Below are positions 43,977 through 54,237 of a stretch of 64,000 nucleotides of DNA, in pieces. This DNA comes from Paraburkholderia sp. SOS3 (GTDB taxonomy: Bacteria > Pseudomonadota > Gammaproteobacteria > Burkholderiales > Burkholderiaceae): the NCBI RefSeq assembly GCF_001922345.1, contig NZ_CP018812.1:310001-374000 (forward strand). The letters run 5' to 3'. The translations under genes were made by a program, and so were the position numbers. The notes under the pieces were generated by a model, which ran no database searches, had not been told where the DNA came from, and worked only from the letters and a program-made list of their open reading frames with translations. Every line of letters begins with the position of its first letter. Positions within the stretch are counted from its first letter, which is position 1.

Positions 43977-44900
43977 GTGAACATCGTGCTCCCCGCCGTA
44001 TCCGAACGCCGACGCCGGCTGCGCTTTCCCTCGCAGGCGCTCGTCGCGGCTGCGTTCCTCGCGCCCGCTGTGCTGCTGCTCGCGGTCTTCCTGCTCTATC
44101 CGCTCGTCTCTAGCCTGCGGCTTTCGCTGCTCGACTGGAATGGTCTTGGCAGCAACGCGCGCTTCGTCGGCCTTTCCAACTGGGCCCGGCTCGCGCACGA
44201 CAATGTGTTCTGGCAGTCGCTCTTCAACAATGTGATTCTCGCGGTCACGTCGGTTGTCGTCGAATTGCCGATCGCACTTGCGCTCGCCGTGCTGCTCGAG
44301 AAAGCCGGTCGCGGTTCGCGCGTGCTGAAAATTCTCTATTTTCTGCCGCTGCTGATGTCGAGCGTCGCCATTGGCGTGCTGTTCAAGAACGTCTACGATC
44401 CGAACTTCGGTCCGCTCAACACCGCATTGCGCGCGCTCGGTCTCGATGCGCTTGCCCAGGACTGGCTCGGCGATCCGCATTTGTCGCTCGCGTCGACCAT
44501 TGCCGTGATCTGCTGGCAGAACGTTCCGTTTTACATGATCCTGTTTCTGGCCGGACTTTCCTCGATGCCGGTAGAGGTCACCGAAGCCGCGCGTCTCGAC
44601 GGCGCGTCCGAATGGGTGATCTTCTGGCGTATCAAGCTACCGCATTTGCAAGGCACTGTGCGCACCGCGGTGCTGCTCGCCGTGCTCGGCTCGCTGCGCT
44701 ACTTCGACCTGATCTATGTCATGACGGGCGGCGGACCTGAAGGCTCCTCGGAGCTGATGGCCACCTATATGTATCGCACCGTGTTCAGCTCGTTTCAGCT
44801 CGGCTACGGCAGCACGATCGGCTCGGCGATGTTCATCATCGTCTGTGCGGTCGCGGCCATATCGCTGCGCTTTAGTCGCCGTTACGCGACCGAGGTCTAG
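43977..44900 (+). CDS. Sugar ABC transporter permease (MalF/UgpA-like)
   Basis: GTG 43977 is the only reasonable start. The 307-residue protein has six transmembrane helices and the EAA loop [20 protein letters not shown] at about 200-220, the cytoplasmic coupling helix for the ATPase. It is the first of two permeases and stops 3 bases before the second starts. Confidence 0.9.
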   Translation: MNIVLPAVSERRRRLRFPSQALVAAAFLAPAVLLLAVFLLYPLVSSLRLSLLDWNGLGSNARFVGLSNWARLAHDNVFWQSLFNNVILAVTSVVVELPIALALAVLLEKAGRGSRVLKILYFLPLLMSSVAIGVLFKNVYDPNFGPLNTALRALGLDALAQDWLGDPHLSLASTIAVICWQNVPFYMILFLAGLSSMPVEVTEAARLDGASEWVIFWRIKLPHLQGTVRTAVLLAVLGSLRYFDLIYVMTGGGPEGSSELMATYMYRTVFSSFQLGYGSTIGSAMFIIVCAVAAISLRFSRRYATEV

Positions 44901-44903
44901 ACC

Positions 44904-45725
44904 ATGAAATCGAAACCGCGTCTGGGCGTACCGCTTCTCGCGCTGATCTGGCTCGTCGTCACGACGCTGCCCTTTCTTTTCGTGGTCGCGACGAGCCTCA
45001 AAACACAGGACGAAACGTATTCGTCGCCGGTGTGGGCATTGCCCCGGCATGTCTACCTTGGCAACTATGTGGCGGTGCTCCAAGGCCCCTATTTCACCTA
45101 CTTTCGTAACAGCGTGTTCGTTGTCGGCGTTTCCGTCCTGCTGATCGTATTGGCCAGCGCAATGGCGGCCTATGCATTCGCGCGCATGCGCTTTGCACTG
45201 AACAAGACGCTCTTTGCAATCGTCGTCGCGGGCATGATCGTGCCGCTGCACGCAACGCTCGTGCCGATCTATCTGCTCACACGCAACCTCGGCATCTACG
45301 ATACGCCGTTCGCCTTGCTTGGCCCCTACGTCGCGTTAAGCCTGCCGATCTCGATTTTTATTCTCACCGAGTTCATGCGCCAGATTCCGCGCGAACTCGA
45401 AGAAGCCGCGCAACTGGACGGCTGCGGTCCATTCGGCATTTTCTGGCGCATTTTCTTTCCGCTGTCCACGCCAGGGCTCGCCACGGTCGCGATCTACAAC
45501 GGCATCGGCCTGTGGAACGAATTCATCTTCGCGTACATGTTGACGTCGACACCCGAGCATCGCACGCTGCCGCTCGCGATATGGGATTTCCAGGGGCAAT
45601 ATTCATCGAATGTGCCGGCCATGCTCGCGGTCGTCACGCTCACGTCGTTGCCGCTGATCGTTGCCTATGCATTCGGTCAGGAACGCGTGATCAAAGGGAT
45701 GATGGCCGGCTCGCTAAAGGGCTAA
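44904..45725 (+). CDS. Sugar ABC transporter permease (MalG-like)
   Basis: The 273-residue protein has six helices and the EAA loop [20 protein letters not shown] at about 163-182. It pairs with the MalF-like permease. Its stop lies inside a tandem 8-bp repeat (45713-45744), so its last residues could vary by slippage. Confidence 0.9.
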   Translation: MKSKPRLGVPLLALIWLVVTTLPFLFVVATSLKTQDETYSSPVWALPRHVYLGNYVAVLQGPYFTYFRNSVFVVGVSVLLIVLASAMAAYAFARMRFALNKTLFAIVVAGMIVPLHATLVPIYLLTRNLGIYDTPFALLGPYVALSLPISIFILTEFMRQIPRELEEAAQLDGCGPFGIFWRIFFPLSTPGLATVAIYNGIGLWNEFIFAYMLTSTPEHRTLPLAIWDFQGQYSSNVPAMLAVVTLTSLPLIVAYAFGQERVIKGMMAGSLKG

Positions 45726-45744
45726 AGGGCTAAAAAGCTGAAGG
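45713..45744. repeat. Four tandem 8-bp repeats over the permease stop codon
   Basis: GCTAAAGG, GCTAAAGG, GCTAAAAA and GCTGAAGG run from 45713 to 45744. The stop codon of the permease is within the second copy. Loss or gain of an 8-bp unit changes frame and hence the C-terminus or the spacing to the glycosidase gene. It ends about 50 bases before that gene. Confidence 0.6.
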
Positions 45745-45793
45745 CTCGACGAACCGCAACGATCACCGCGATACCCCTATTAGGAGTAAATGG

Positions 45794-48196
45794 ATGGCGC
45801 TTCAGGACACCAGCGAGTTTCCGGTTTATCGCCGCGCACATATGCCGACCGAGGCCCGCGTCGCCGATCTGCTCGCGCGCATGACGATCGACGAAAAGAT
45901 CGCACAATTGCATGCGGTCTGGCTCAAGCTTTCCGTCGACGGTCAGCATGCATGGCGCACGGAGGATTTTGCGCAACGCGACACCGGCGTGCCGCTCGAC
46001 ACGCTGCTGCGTCATGGCCTGGGCCAGGTGACGCGCCCGCTCGGCACGCATACCGTCGATCCACGGGAAGGCGTCAAGGCGCTCAACGCGTTGCAACGGC
46101 AGATGGTCGAGGAAACGCGTCTAGGCATCCCGGTGATGTCGCACGAGGAGTGCCTGGTCGGCCTGATGATCAAGGATGCCACGCTCTTTCCTTCGTCGCT
46201 CAACTACGCCGCAACGTGGAATGCGGCGCTGATCGGCCGCGTAGGCAAGATGATCGGCGAGCAGGCCCGCTCGATCGGCTGCCGCCAGGGACTGGCGCCC
46301 GTACTCGACGTATCGCGCGATCCACGCTGGGGCCGTACCGAAGAGACGTTTGGCGAAGACCCTTACCTCGTCGGCGTAATGGCATGCAGCTACGTAGAAG
46401 GCTTGCAGGGCGAGCGCCGCGATGTGCTCGCGACGCTCAAGCACTTTGTCGCGCATTCGGCGAGCGAGGGGGCGCGCAATCATGCGCCGGTCCACGTCGG
46501 ACCACGCGAACTCAACGACATCTATATGCTGCCGTTCGAGATGGCCGTGAAGCGTGCACGCGCGGGTTCCGTGATGCCGGCCTATCACGACATCGACGGC
46601 GTGCCGTGCCATACGAACCGCGAACTGCTGCACCAGGTACTGCGTGACAAGTGGGGCTTCGAAGGATTGATCGTCGCCGACTACGTCGCCGTGAATCTGC
46701 TGTACACACATCACGGAGTCGCTCGCGACGCAGCCGACGCCGCGTCGCAATCGTTCAATGCGGGCCTCGATATCGAGTTGCCGGGTCACGAGTGCGCGCG
46801 GCACCTGAAGGAAGCACTCGCACGCGGCGACATCAGCGAAGCGACGATCGATGCGGCCGTGACGCGCGTGCTGCGTACGAAGTTCGATATCGGCCTCTTC
46901 GAACATCCGTATGCAGACCCGGACCGCGTGGACCTGCGCAGCGACGCGGCACTCGATCTCGCACACGAGGTCGCGCGCCAGTCGGCCGTGCTGCTGCGCA
47001 ACGACGGCGTGCTTCCGCTGGCCAATGACGGCAAGCAGAAAATTGCAGTGCTCGGCCCAACCGCGGACGACCCGCTCGCTTTGCTGGCGGGCTACAGCTT
47101 TCCCGTGCATCTGATCGTCAGCGGCGAACAGTCGGTTGCATCGATCACGACGCCGTTGCAGGCTCTGCGCGCCATGCTTGGCGAGGCCAACGTGGTGTAT
47201 CAGAAGGGCTGCTCGATCATCGAAGAGCGGCGCGCCGGAGCCCCCGTGTTTCCCGGCGACGTCGGGCTCGACACGCGTGCACCGAATGCGCGCGACGAAC
47301 TGATCAGCACGGACACGTCTCGCATCGCAACCGCGGCAGCGGCCGCACGCGAGGCCGATGTCGCGATCGTATTCGTCGGCGACCTCGCGGGCCTGTTCCA
47401 GTCGGGAACGGTCGGAGAAGGTTCCGATACCGACAGTCTGGCACTGCCGGGCGTGCAGCAGGCATTGGTGGACGCTATCGTCGCCACGGGCACACCCGCC
47501 GTTGTCGTGATGACGGGTGGCCGCCCTTATAACCTTGGCGGCCAGGAAGAACATATTGCCGCGCAAATCATGGCGTTTGCGCCTGGAGAAAAAGGCGGCG
47601 AGGCGCTAGCCGAACTGTTGACGGGGCGCGCCGGCTTTAGCGGCCGTCTGCCGCTGTCGGTGCCGACTAGCGCGGGTGCCGTGCCCTACGTCTATAACCA
47701 CCGTCTAAAGAGCGCGGGGACGCCGGTTGCCCGGCATTTCGGCTCGCGCTATCCGTTCGGATTCGGGCTGACGTATACGCGCTTTGCATATGGCGAGCTT
47801 GAACTGATTGCAGCCGAAGCGCCGATCGAGGATGGCACCTTTGAATTCCGCTTCAGCGTCGAAAACATCGGTGCACGAAGCGGCGATGAAGTCGTACAGG
47901 TCTATGTGCGCGACCGCCTCGCTTCGACGTCACGACCTGTAAAGGAATTGAAGGCATTTGCGCGCGTGACGATCGAGCCGCACGCGAAGGCGCTTTTACG
48001 TGTACGGCTGCCAGTCGACATGCTGAATTTCACGGATAGGCGCGGCGAGCGCATTGTCGAACCGGGCGAGTTCGATCTCATGATCGGCAGTTCGAGCCGC
48101 GACATCCATCTAAGCGCGACGCTCACGATCAAAGGCGCGGCGACGCGAACCCTTGAACGCGATTGGCGCATGATCAGCGACGTGCAGGTATGCTGA
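45794..48196 (+). CDS. Glycoside hydrolase family 3 enzyme (beta-glucosidase-like)
   Basis: ATG 45794 follows AGGAG. The 800-residue protein has the GH3 N-terminal barrel with KHFVAHSASEGARNHAPV and the nucleophile Asp296 in GLIVADYVAVN. The alpha/beta domain follows, then a fibronectin-III-like end (EVVQVYVRDRLAST). GH3 enzymes remove glucose or other sugars from the non-reducing end of glycosides. No signal peptide is seen, so it hydrolyses imported sugar inside the cell. It is encoded after the sugar permeases, fitting uptake of a beta-glucoside followed by hydrolysis. Specificity is not known. Confidence 0.88.
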   Translation: MALQDTSEFPVYRRAHMPTEARVADLLARMTIDEKIAQLHAVWLKLSVDGQHAWRTEDFAQRDTGVPLDTLLRHGLGQVTRPLGTHTVDPREGVKALNALQRQMVEETRLGIPVMSHEECLVGLMIKDATLFPSSLNYAATWNAALIGRVGKMIGEQARSIGCRQGLAPVLDVSRDPRWGRTEETFGEDPYLVGVMACSYVEGLQGERRDVLATLKHFVAHSASEGARNHAPVHVGPRELNDIYMLPFEMAVKRARAGSVMPAYHDIDGVPCHTNRELLHQVLRDKWGFEGLIVADYVAVNLLYTHHGVARDAADAASQSFNAGLDIELPGHECARHLKEALARGDISEATIDAAVTRVLRTKFDIGLFEHPYADPDRVDLRSDAALDLAHEVARQSAVLLRNDGVLPLANDGKQKIAVLGPTADDPLALLAGYSFPVHLIVSGEQSVASITTPLQALRAMLGEANVVYQKGCSIIEERRAGAPVFPGDVGLDTRAPNARDELISTDTSRIATAAAAAREADVAIVFVGDLAGLFQSGTVGEGSDTDSLALPGVQQALVDAIVATGTPAVVVMTGGRPYNLGGQEEHIAAQIMAFAPGEKGGEALAELLTGRAGFSGRLPLSVPTSAGAVPYVYNHRLKSAGTPVARHFGSRYPFGFGLTYTRFAYGELELIAAEAPIEDGTFEFRFSVENIGARSGDEVVQVYVRDRLASTSRPVKELKAFARVTIEPHAKALLRVRLPVDMLNFTDRRGERIVEPGEFDLMIGSSSRDIHLSATLTIKGAATRTLERDWRMISDVQVC

Positions 48197-48275
48197 GGCG
48201 CGTGGCGTGGTGCTCCCTCGCGTCTTACACAATGCATTAGAATTCCTGACTCACCCGAACCTTGCCGCCATCATC

Positions 48276-48749
48276 ATGACCAGAGACGAACGCTTGGACA
48301 CGCTAGCCGCGGAAATGGGCTTTCCGCTCAACGAGGAAATCAAGGTAGGCGGAAAATACACGCCGGTGCTGATCGACGGCGAGATGGCTTATGTTGCCGG
48401 CCAGATCCCAAGGGTGGGCAACGAAGTTCGCTTCGTCGGAGCAGCTGGAGAGGCGATCCCGCTAGAGGATGCAAAGCGCGCGGCGGGAATATCCGCGATA
48501 CGCGCGCTCGCACTGATCAGAAATGCTTGCGGCAGCCTCGATGCGATCGTTTCCGTACCGCGCATCAACGTATTCGTGCGCAGCGCACCCGACTTTACCC
48601 AGCAAAGCGAAGTGGCCGACGGCGCATCCGATGTGCTGTCGACGGTCCTCGAAAACGCCGGCGTCCATACGCGCACGTCCGTGGGCGCGTTCCAGTTGCC
48701 TAAAGGCGCAGTCGTCGAAGTGGACTTCTGCTTCAAAGTCAGCAGGTGA
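48276..48749 (+). CDS. RidA/YjgF-family protein (second copy)
   Basis: From ATG 48276 the 157-residue protein has the RidA fold with AYVAGQIPRVGNEVRF in the first part and TRTSVGAFQLPKGAVVEVDF near the end. It is longer than the copy at 2953 and belongs to another subgroup (the Rid class with a longer N-terminus). It starts 80 bases after the glycosidase, probably under its own promoter. Deaminase function is unproven for this subgroup. Confidence 0.78.
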   Translation: MTRDERLDTLAAEMGFPLNEEIKVGGKYTPVLIDGEMAYVAGQIPRVGNEVRFVGAAGEAIPLEDAKRAAGISAIRALALIRNACGSLDAIVSVPRINVFVRSAPDFTQQSEVADGASDVLSTVLENAGVHTRTSVGAFQLPKGAVVEVDFCFKVSR

Positions 48750-48812
48750 ATTCGCGCTTGCCGGCTAGACGAGCCATCACGCTATATGCAATTGGCCCTG
48801 GCCGTTCCTTCT

Positions 48813-50369
48813 TTACTGGCTCGGCGTGGCATTATCAACCGCGCCCTGCTGCGCGTACGTCGACTCCCAGCCGCCGCCCAGCACCTTGCACAGCGTAATC
48901 AGATTGATATCGGCATCGGCATCGCTCTGCTCGAGATCGCTTTGCGCTTTGAGCAACTGCCGCTGTACGTTCAACACATTCAGATAATCGACCGCACCCT
49001 GCCTGTATCGCTGTTGAGCCACCGATAACGCCCGCTCGTTCAGGCTCACCACCGCTTTGAGCCGATCGCGCCGCCGTTGTTCGGCGTCGTAGGTGATCAG
49101 CGCATCGTCCACCTCGCGCCATGCCTGCAGCACCGTGCGCTTGTACACGATCGCCGCTTCCTGCTGCTGTGCCTCGCGCAGCTCCAGTGTTCCCATGAGC
49201 CGGCCACCCTCGAATATAGGCATCATGATCGAAGGGCCGACAACGAACTGCCCCGATGCCCAATTCGCAAGGCTCGACAGCTGAAGGCTTTGAAACCCTG
49301 CACTGCCATTCAGCGAAATGCGCGGATAGAAATCGGCTTTGGCCATGCCGATCGCCGCCGTCGCCGCATGCAGCTGAGCATCCGCCCTTCTGATGTCGGG
49401 CCGGCGCTGCACGAGCTCCGATGGAAAACCGATCGGTACCTGCCGAGGAAGTTCGGGCACATCGCGCGGCTCGACGAGACGTGCTTTGAGCGCACCCGGT
49501 TCCTTGGCGAGCAGTACGCCAATCGCGTTGATCGTGGTTTCCGATCGGGCCTCGAGCGCCGGAATCAGACTTTCGATCGACTCCACCTGGGCCGATGCGT
49601 TGGCGACGTCGAGATCGGTCGTCACACCATCGCGTTTGCGTATTTCCGTGAGCTGTGTCGCGTTGCGCGCAATGTCGAGATTCTGTCTGGCTATCTGGAG
49701 CAGTGCCTGCGTGTCGCGCAACTCGATGTAGTCCCGCGCGAGCTCGGCGCGTACGGACAACAGCACGGCATTGCGATCTTCATATGACGCAGCCGCAAGC
49801 GCCGTCGCCGCCTCGACGCCGCGCCGCACCCCGCCCCAGATATCGAGTTCCCACGAGGCGTCGAAGCCAAACTGGTACAGGTTATAAGCAGGCGAGCCCG
49901 ATGAACCCGGCAACGGCGCCACGCCAAGCGGTGCGCCGCCGGATGCCGATTGCGGCTGACTTTGCGCCGGACTCACGCCGAGCAGCGAAAGAATGCCGTT
50001 CGGGCTTCCCCGTTCGCGGTTATACGACGCCGCCCCGTCCAGAGTTGGATATTGTGCGGCGCCCGCAATGCGCTCTCCGGCCCGGCTTTCCCGCAGGCGC
50101 GCCGATGCGGCGGCCACGTCGAGATTCGCGTCGGTCAGTTCCTGCTGCAAAGCGTTCAGCATTGGATCGTCGAAGAGCGTCCACCAATCCGGATTGAATT
50201 CCGATTCGACAGCTTTGCTCGTCGCTTGCGCCGTTTGCGCGCGGTCGAATACGTCCGGCGTATGAGCGTGCGGATGTTCGAAGTTCGGGCCGACGAGGCA
50301 GCCCGACAGCACGGAGCACAGCAATATCGCGAGCGCCGGCGTGCGGATGGAAAATTCGCTCGCGTTCAT
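48813..50369 (-). CDS. NodT-family outer-membrane lipoprotein of a drug efflux pump
   Basis: The 518-residue protein has a lipoprotein signal with LSGC (lipobox) followed by VGPNFEHPH, the NodT/OprM-like start. It contains the two OMF repeats, with ASWELDIWGGVRRGVEAA and the second-half equivalent VGPSIMMPIFEGGRLMG. It is the outer duct of a tripartite efflux system with the following genes. Its start overlaps the MFP stop by 4 bases (50366-50369). Confidence 0.88.
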   Translation of the reverse strand: MNASEFSIRTPALAILLCSVLSGCLVGPNFEHPHAHTPDVFDRAQTAQATSKAVESEFNPDWWTLFDDPMLNALQQELTDANLDVAAASARLRESRAGERIAGAAQYPTLDGAASYNRERGSPNGILSLLGVSPAQSQPQSASGGAPLGVAPLPGSSGSPAYNLYQFGFDASWELDIWGGVRRGVEAATALAAASYEDRNAVLLSVRAELARDYIELRDTQALLQIARQNLDIARNATQLTEIRKRDGVTTDLDVANASAQVESIESLIPALEARSETTINAIGVLLAKEPGALKARLVEPRDVPELPRQVPIGFPSELVQRRPDIRRADAQLHAATAAIGMAKADFYPRISLNGSAGFQSLQLSSLANWASGQFVVGPSIMMPIFEGGRLMGTLELREAQQQEAAIVYKRTVLQAWREVDDALITYDAEQRRRDRLKAVVSLNERALSVAQQRYRQGAVDYLNVLNVQRQLLKAQSDLEQSDADADINLITLCKVLGGGWESTYAQQGAVDNATPSQ

Positions 50370-51442
50370 TTCTTACCCGCTTCCTCGATCGGCTTGTCGC
50401 CACCGCTCGCAACGGTCACTTCCGTCTCGACGGAGAGCCCTACGCTCAATTCCGCAGCCGCTTCCTGTTCCCGATCGATCGTGATTTTCACGGGCACGCG
50501 CTGCACGACCTTCGTGAAATTGCCCGTCGCATTATCGGGCGCGATAGGCGCAAAGCTCAAGCCCGTGGCAGGCGCAAGGCTATCGATATGCCCTTGGATG
50601 ACAACGCCCGGCATGCTGTCGACCTTGATGCGCACGCGCTCGCCCGGCCGCATTCTCGTCAGCTGGTTCTCCTGAAAGTTCGCGACGACATAGGCATCGG
50701 ACAACGGCACGATCGCAAGCAGCGGCGCACCGGTCGTGACAAATGCCCCAACACGCACGGAACGCCGCCCGACCTTGCCGTCGACCGGCGCGTGAATTTC
50801 CGTGTACGAAAGATTGAGCCGAGCCTGTTCGAGCACGGCTTGCGCATGAGCCAATGCACCAGCAGCCTTGTCGCGCTGCGTACGCAACACCTCCAGGTTT
50901 TGCCGGGTCGCAAGCAACGCGGCTTCATCATGCGACTGCCGCGCGAGTTGTTCAGCGAGCGTGCTCGACGCATGCTGCTGCTCCTGCGTCGTACCCGCAC
51001 CCGACTGCGACAGATCCTGGTAGCGCGCGGCGTCGGCGCGCGCGAACTGGATCGCCGCATCGTCGGCGCGAAGCGTTGCTCGCGCCTGATCGACAAGCGA
51101 CGGCTGCCGCGCGATCTCGGCGTCGAAGTTCGCGACCGCTGCTTTTGCCGCGGCTACATCGGCTTCGGCGCTCATCAGCGCGGCGCGAAAGTCGCGGTCG
51201 TCGATACGCACGAGCAATTGCCCGGCCTTGACGCGCTGATTGTCTTCCACCAGTACTTCCGAAATCTGCCCGGCAATACGCGGCGCCACGAGCGTGAAAT
51301 CGGCCGTCACGTAGGCATCGTTGGTCGATTCCGTGCTCGAGTCCGCAAGAAGCGTCGTGCAACCCCATGCCGCGACGCCAAGCACGACCACACACATGGC
51401 AACGCGAATCGTTTTTCGAGGAAAATTCATGACAGTTGACAT
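50366..51442 (-). CDS. emrA: Membrane fusion protein, EmrA/HlyD-like
   Basis: From ATG 51442 the 358-residue protein has one N-terminal helix (about 12-32). Barrel-sandwich halves follow, with VAPRIAGQISEVLVEDNQRV and YTEIHAPVDGKVGRRSVRVG, around a long coiled coil. It joins the MFS pump to the outer-membrane lipoprotein. An extended reading to 52222 overlaps the MFS gene and is rejected. EmrA, VceA and FarA families share this layout. Confidence 0.88.
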   Translation of the reverse strand: MSTVMNFPRKTIRVAMCVVVLGVAAWGCTTLLADSSTESTNDAYVTADFTLVAPRIAGQISEVLVEDNQRVKAGQLLVRIDDRDFRAALMSAEADVAAAKAAVANFDAEIARQPSLVDQARATLRADDAAIQFARADAARYQDLSQSGAGTTQEQQHASSTLAEQLARQSHDEAALLATRQNLEVLRTQRDKAAGALAHAQAVLEQARLNLSYTEIHAPVDGKVGRRSVRVGAFVTTGAPLLAIVPLSDAYVVANFQENQLTRMRPGERVRIKVDSMPGVVIQGHIDSLAPATGLSFAPIAPDNATGNFTKVVQRVPVKITIDREQEAAAELSVGLSVETEVTVASGGDKPIEEAGKK

Positions 51443-51453
51443 ATATCGACGTT

Positions 51454-53082
51454 TCAGCGGGAAGAAGGCTGCGTAGTGCTCCACGGCGGATAGATACGCA
51501 CAGGCAAAACCGGAACAAGCACAAGAAGGAAAACCGCGACACCCGCCATGAGCCGGTAGAGGTCGGCCGAGGTCAGCACCACGGCCTGTTCGTGGATCCG
51601 ATGGGAGAGTTCGCCGAGACCATGCGCGGCGTCGACGCTCTCGCTCGTCACCAGCATGTTGTTGCCCACGTGGTCGACGAGCATGCTCGAGTGAAAATGC
51701 TCGCGCGCCGTACCGAAACCTTCGATCAGACCCGTTGCAACCGCCGCGGAGAAAGTTTTCAGCGAATTGAACATCGCCGAGGCAAACGGACCTTCGGTTG
51801 GCGGCAAGCCTGTCGTGACACCCATCAGAATGCACATGATCACCATCGGTTGCGCCGCGATCTGCAACGACTGCAGCCAATAGAAGTTCTCCCGCACCCA
51901 ATCGGATGTGACGAAGCTGCCCATGATGCACGTGGCCGCCATCAACGAAAGACCCATGGCCATGACCCAACGGAAGTCCACGCGCCGGACGTTCAGCACG
52001 GCCGCCGTCAACGGCAGTGCAAGCAGTAGCGGAACAGCCACCAGCAACGCCAAAGGCGTTGTTTGCAGCGGTCTGTAACCATGAATTTTCGCGAGATATT
52101 GCGCAGGTATCACGGCGACGCCGGTCAACAGCACGACGGCGCCGAACAGCGTGGTCAGTCCATGCGTGAAATTCCGGCGCGACAGCAATTGCAGCCTGAA
52201 AAACGGAAGCGGGTGATACCACTCGTTGACAAGGAACGCTACGAGCAACAGCGCACCTCCATAGAGCATCACGCAGATAAAGTCCGAGTTAAGCCAGTCG
52301 AGGCGGTCCCCCTGCAAAAAGCCAATCACGAGCATTGCGATGGCCGGCAACCCGGTACAGAATCCGCTCCAGTTGAATGAGCGGAATCGATCGATTTTCA
52401 GAGGTTCCTCAGGAAGCCCGAGATGGATCGCGAAACAGCACACGACGCCTAGCGGCACGACTTGCCAGAATGCCATCCGCCAATTCACATACTCGGTCCA
52501 TAAAGCCGTAAGCGGTGTACCGAGCGCGGGACCAAAGGTTGCCGTGAGCGCGTAGCCGGCAAGCCCATATAGCTTGATTTTTGGCGGCAGATAACGCAGC
52601 GCCACGATGATCAGCATCGGCGGCAGGCATCCGCCGGAAATGCCTTGCCATACACGCAACGTATAAAGCGCGGGCAGATTCGGTGCAAGCGGACACAGCA
52701 CGCCAAAGAGCATCGTGGCCAGCATGGCGCCTATCGCGAATCGCTTCAGCGTGAACGTCACGCCGAACCACGGTGCAAACACCATGGCGGAAACATTGGC
52801 TGCCTCGAACAGAACCGTGAGCCAGCTGCCGTCGTCGTGCCCGATCGAGAGCGCACCGCGAATGTCCGTCATGGCCTGTGCCGTGACCTGCTGGTTCAGG
52901 ATCGCCGATAGCGAAGCGAGCAGCATGCCGATCAGCCCTGTGGCAAGACGCAGCGTCAGCACCGGCTGTGCAGGCTTCGGCTGTGCCGGAGGGTCCACGG
53001 GCAGCCCGGCAGACGGCGACAACGATCGCTCGGGCATCTCGTTGTCCGTTCCAGTTTTCCATGGGTTGACGGTGGTGTTCAT
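51454..53082 (-). CDS. emrB: 14-TM MFS drug efflux transporter (EmrB/DHA2)
   Basis: The 542-residue protein has about 14 helices and DHA2 marks, including LNQQVTAQAMTDIRGALSIG (helix 1 loop) and RVWQGISGGCLPPMLIIVAL. It is the inner pump of the three-gene efflux operon and is the first gene transcribed; the MFP start is 12 bases beyond its stop. A cytosolic N-terminal stretch of about 35 residues, rich in Pro, precedes helix 1. Substrates may be antibiotics, fusaric-acid-like compounds or bile salts; none can be chosen. Confidence 0.88.
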   Translation of the reverse strand: MNTTVNPWKTGTDNEMPERSLSPSAGLPVDPPAQPKPAQPVLTLRLATGLIGMLLASLSAILNQQVTAQAMTDIRGALSIGHDDGSWLTVLFEAANVSAMVFAPWFGVTFTLKRFAIGAMLATMLFGVLCPLAPNLPALYTLRVWQGISGGCLPPMLIIVALRYLPPKIKLYGLAGYALTATFGPALGTPLTALWTEYVNWRMAFWQVVPLGVVCCFAIHLGLPEEPLKIDRFRSFNWSGFCTGLPAIAMLVIGFLQGDRLDWLNSDFICVMLYGGALLLVAFLVNEWYHPLPFFRLQLLSRRNFTHGLTTLFGAVVLLTGVAVIPAQYLAKIHGYRPLQTTPLALLVAVPLLLALPLTAAVLNVRRVDFRWVMAMGLSLMAATCIMGSFVTSDWVRENFYWLQSLQIAAQPMVIMCILMGVTTGLPPTEGPFASAMFNSLKTFSAAVATGLIEGFGTAREHFHSSMLVDHVGNNMLVTSESVDAAHGLGELSHRIHEQAVVLTSADLYRLMAGVAVFLLVLVPVLPVRIYPPWSTTQPSSR

Positions 53083-53264
53083 GAGCGTCGACGCCGCAGT
53101 GATAGCCGTTGAATTTTAGAAGAGGAAATCGAAATGATTGAAGCCGGCATGGGCCCGGTTTCAGGCCGATCTGTTCGTCAATCTGGCCAAAACCGTCTTC
53201 ACGTGCGTGACAGTTGACGGGTCGGGCAGTGCCTGTTTGCCGGCCAGTATCGCGAACGGTTGCG

Positions 53265-53939
53265 CTATGCCGTGCGTTGCTTCTCATCGAAGTATTGCGG
53301 CGCCTCGCGACGATCGAACATCCCATACTCGCGAACGATGCGAACCTGCCGCAGACGCACTCCATCGGGCAGCGTCGCGCGGCGCGCGAATGCTTCGGCC
53401 GCGTCCAGGTCTTTCCATGTCACCACGGCGATCACATCGCCCGGCGTCAATAACGCATCGAATGCGTCCCATGCGACGAGGCCTGGCGCGCGCGGATCGA
53501 ACCCTAGCGATCGCGCAACCGCTTCTGCGCCGGCCTGCCTGACCCATTCCGGCGAACGCTTCGCGTCGAGCAGCATGACCGCCTTGCCGGCTCCGGTCTC
53601 GGTCACGTCGAGTCGCTGCTCCTGCAACGTGTGACCCGCGGGAATTCGAGTATCGGCGACGACCTGGCCGATACGCAGCCGATAGTCGGCGAAGACGCGC
53701 TCGCGCGCCGCTTCCTGCACCTTGTGGTGTTTTGTCGAGACACGCCAGCGCACGAGCGATTTCTCGTCGCGCCAGCTCGACAGCGAGAGAAGCCATGCCT
53801 CTCGCGTCAGACTCGCGTAACGCGTGTTGTCGATAAAGCCGTCGGTTGCTTCGAGCTCGGGGCGAAGCATCTTTGCCATGCCGAGATAGGCGTCGAACTG
53901 CTCGGCATAGGGATTGACTTCAAGCATTGCAGCGAACAT
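53265..53939 (-). CDS. ABM-type monooxygenase-like protein
   Basis: The 224-residue protein has two ferredoxin-like halves. The first includes LLSLSSWRDEKSLVRWRVS, a pattern of antibiotic-biosynthesis monooxygenases and related heme-degrading or Dabb proteins. The second repeats it around DVIAVVTWKDLDAAEAFARR. ABM enzymes oxidise aromatic polyketides, but many are of unknown function. It is divergent from the LysR gene at 54238, a likely regulator-target pair, and follows the EmrAB-type pump. Confidence 0.72.
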   Translation of the reverse strand: MFAAMLEVNPYAEQFDAYLGMAKMLRPELEATDGFIDNTRYASLTREAWLLSLSSWRDEKSLVRWRVSTKHHKVQEAARERVFADYRLRIGQVVADTRIPAGHTLQEQRLDVTETGAGKAVMLLDAKRSPEWVRQAGAEAVARSLGFDPRAPGLVAWDAFDALLTPGDVIAVVTWKDLDAAEAFARRATLPDGVRLRQVRIVREYGMFDRREAPQYFDEKQRTA

Positions 53940-54237
53940 GGAACAGACTCCTTGATCTGGTTAGGTATGCTGATATCGCGTATCGCATCGCGGCTTGATT
54001 TATTGTCGGCGATGGTCGGCGATACTTAAAGCCAAAGGAGTCTGGCAATCGGGCCAATCAGTGCGCGAAATTTGCCAACGCAAATATTCGAAACTTCGAT
54101 CAGGCCGCTCTTTAGATGGATTTCCAATTGGCCATCTTTATACGTTCTCGGGCCAATCGTCCGGATGCGGCACCGGCATGCATGACAGCACGCTTACAAT
54201 CGATAACGGTAAATGCATGGGAAGGCTGGGTAGCGGG

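Noticed and set aside
46121..47566. 481-residue antisense ORF inside the GH3 gene
   Set aside because: No domain and composition typical of a shadow frame; the GH3 protein is convincing.
50366..52222. A 618-residue reading of the membrane fusion protein
   Set aside because: The first 260 residues are a shadow of the MFS gene; ATG 51442 starts with a normal anchor helix.
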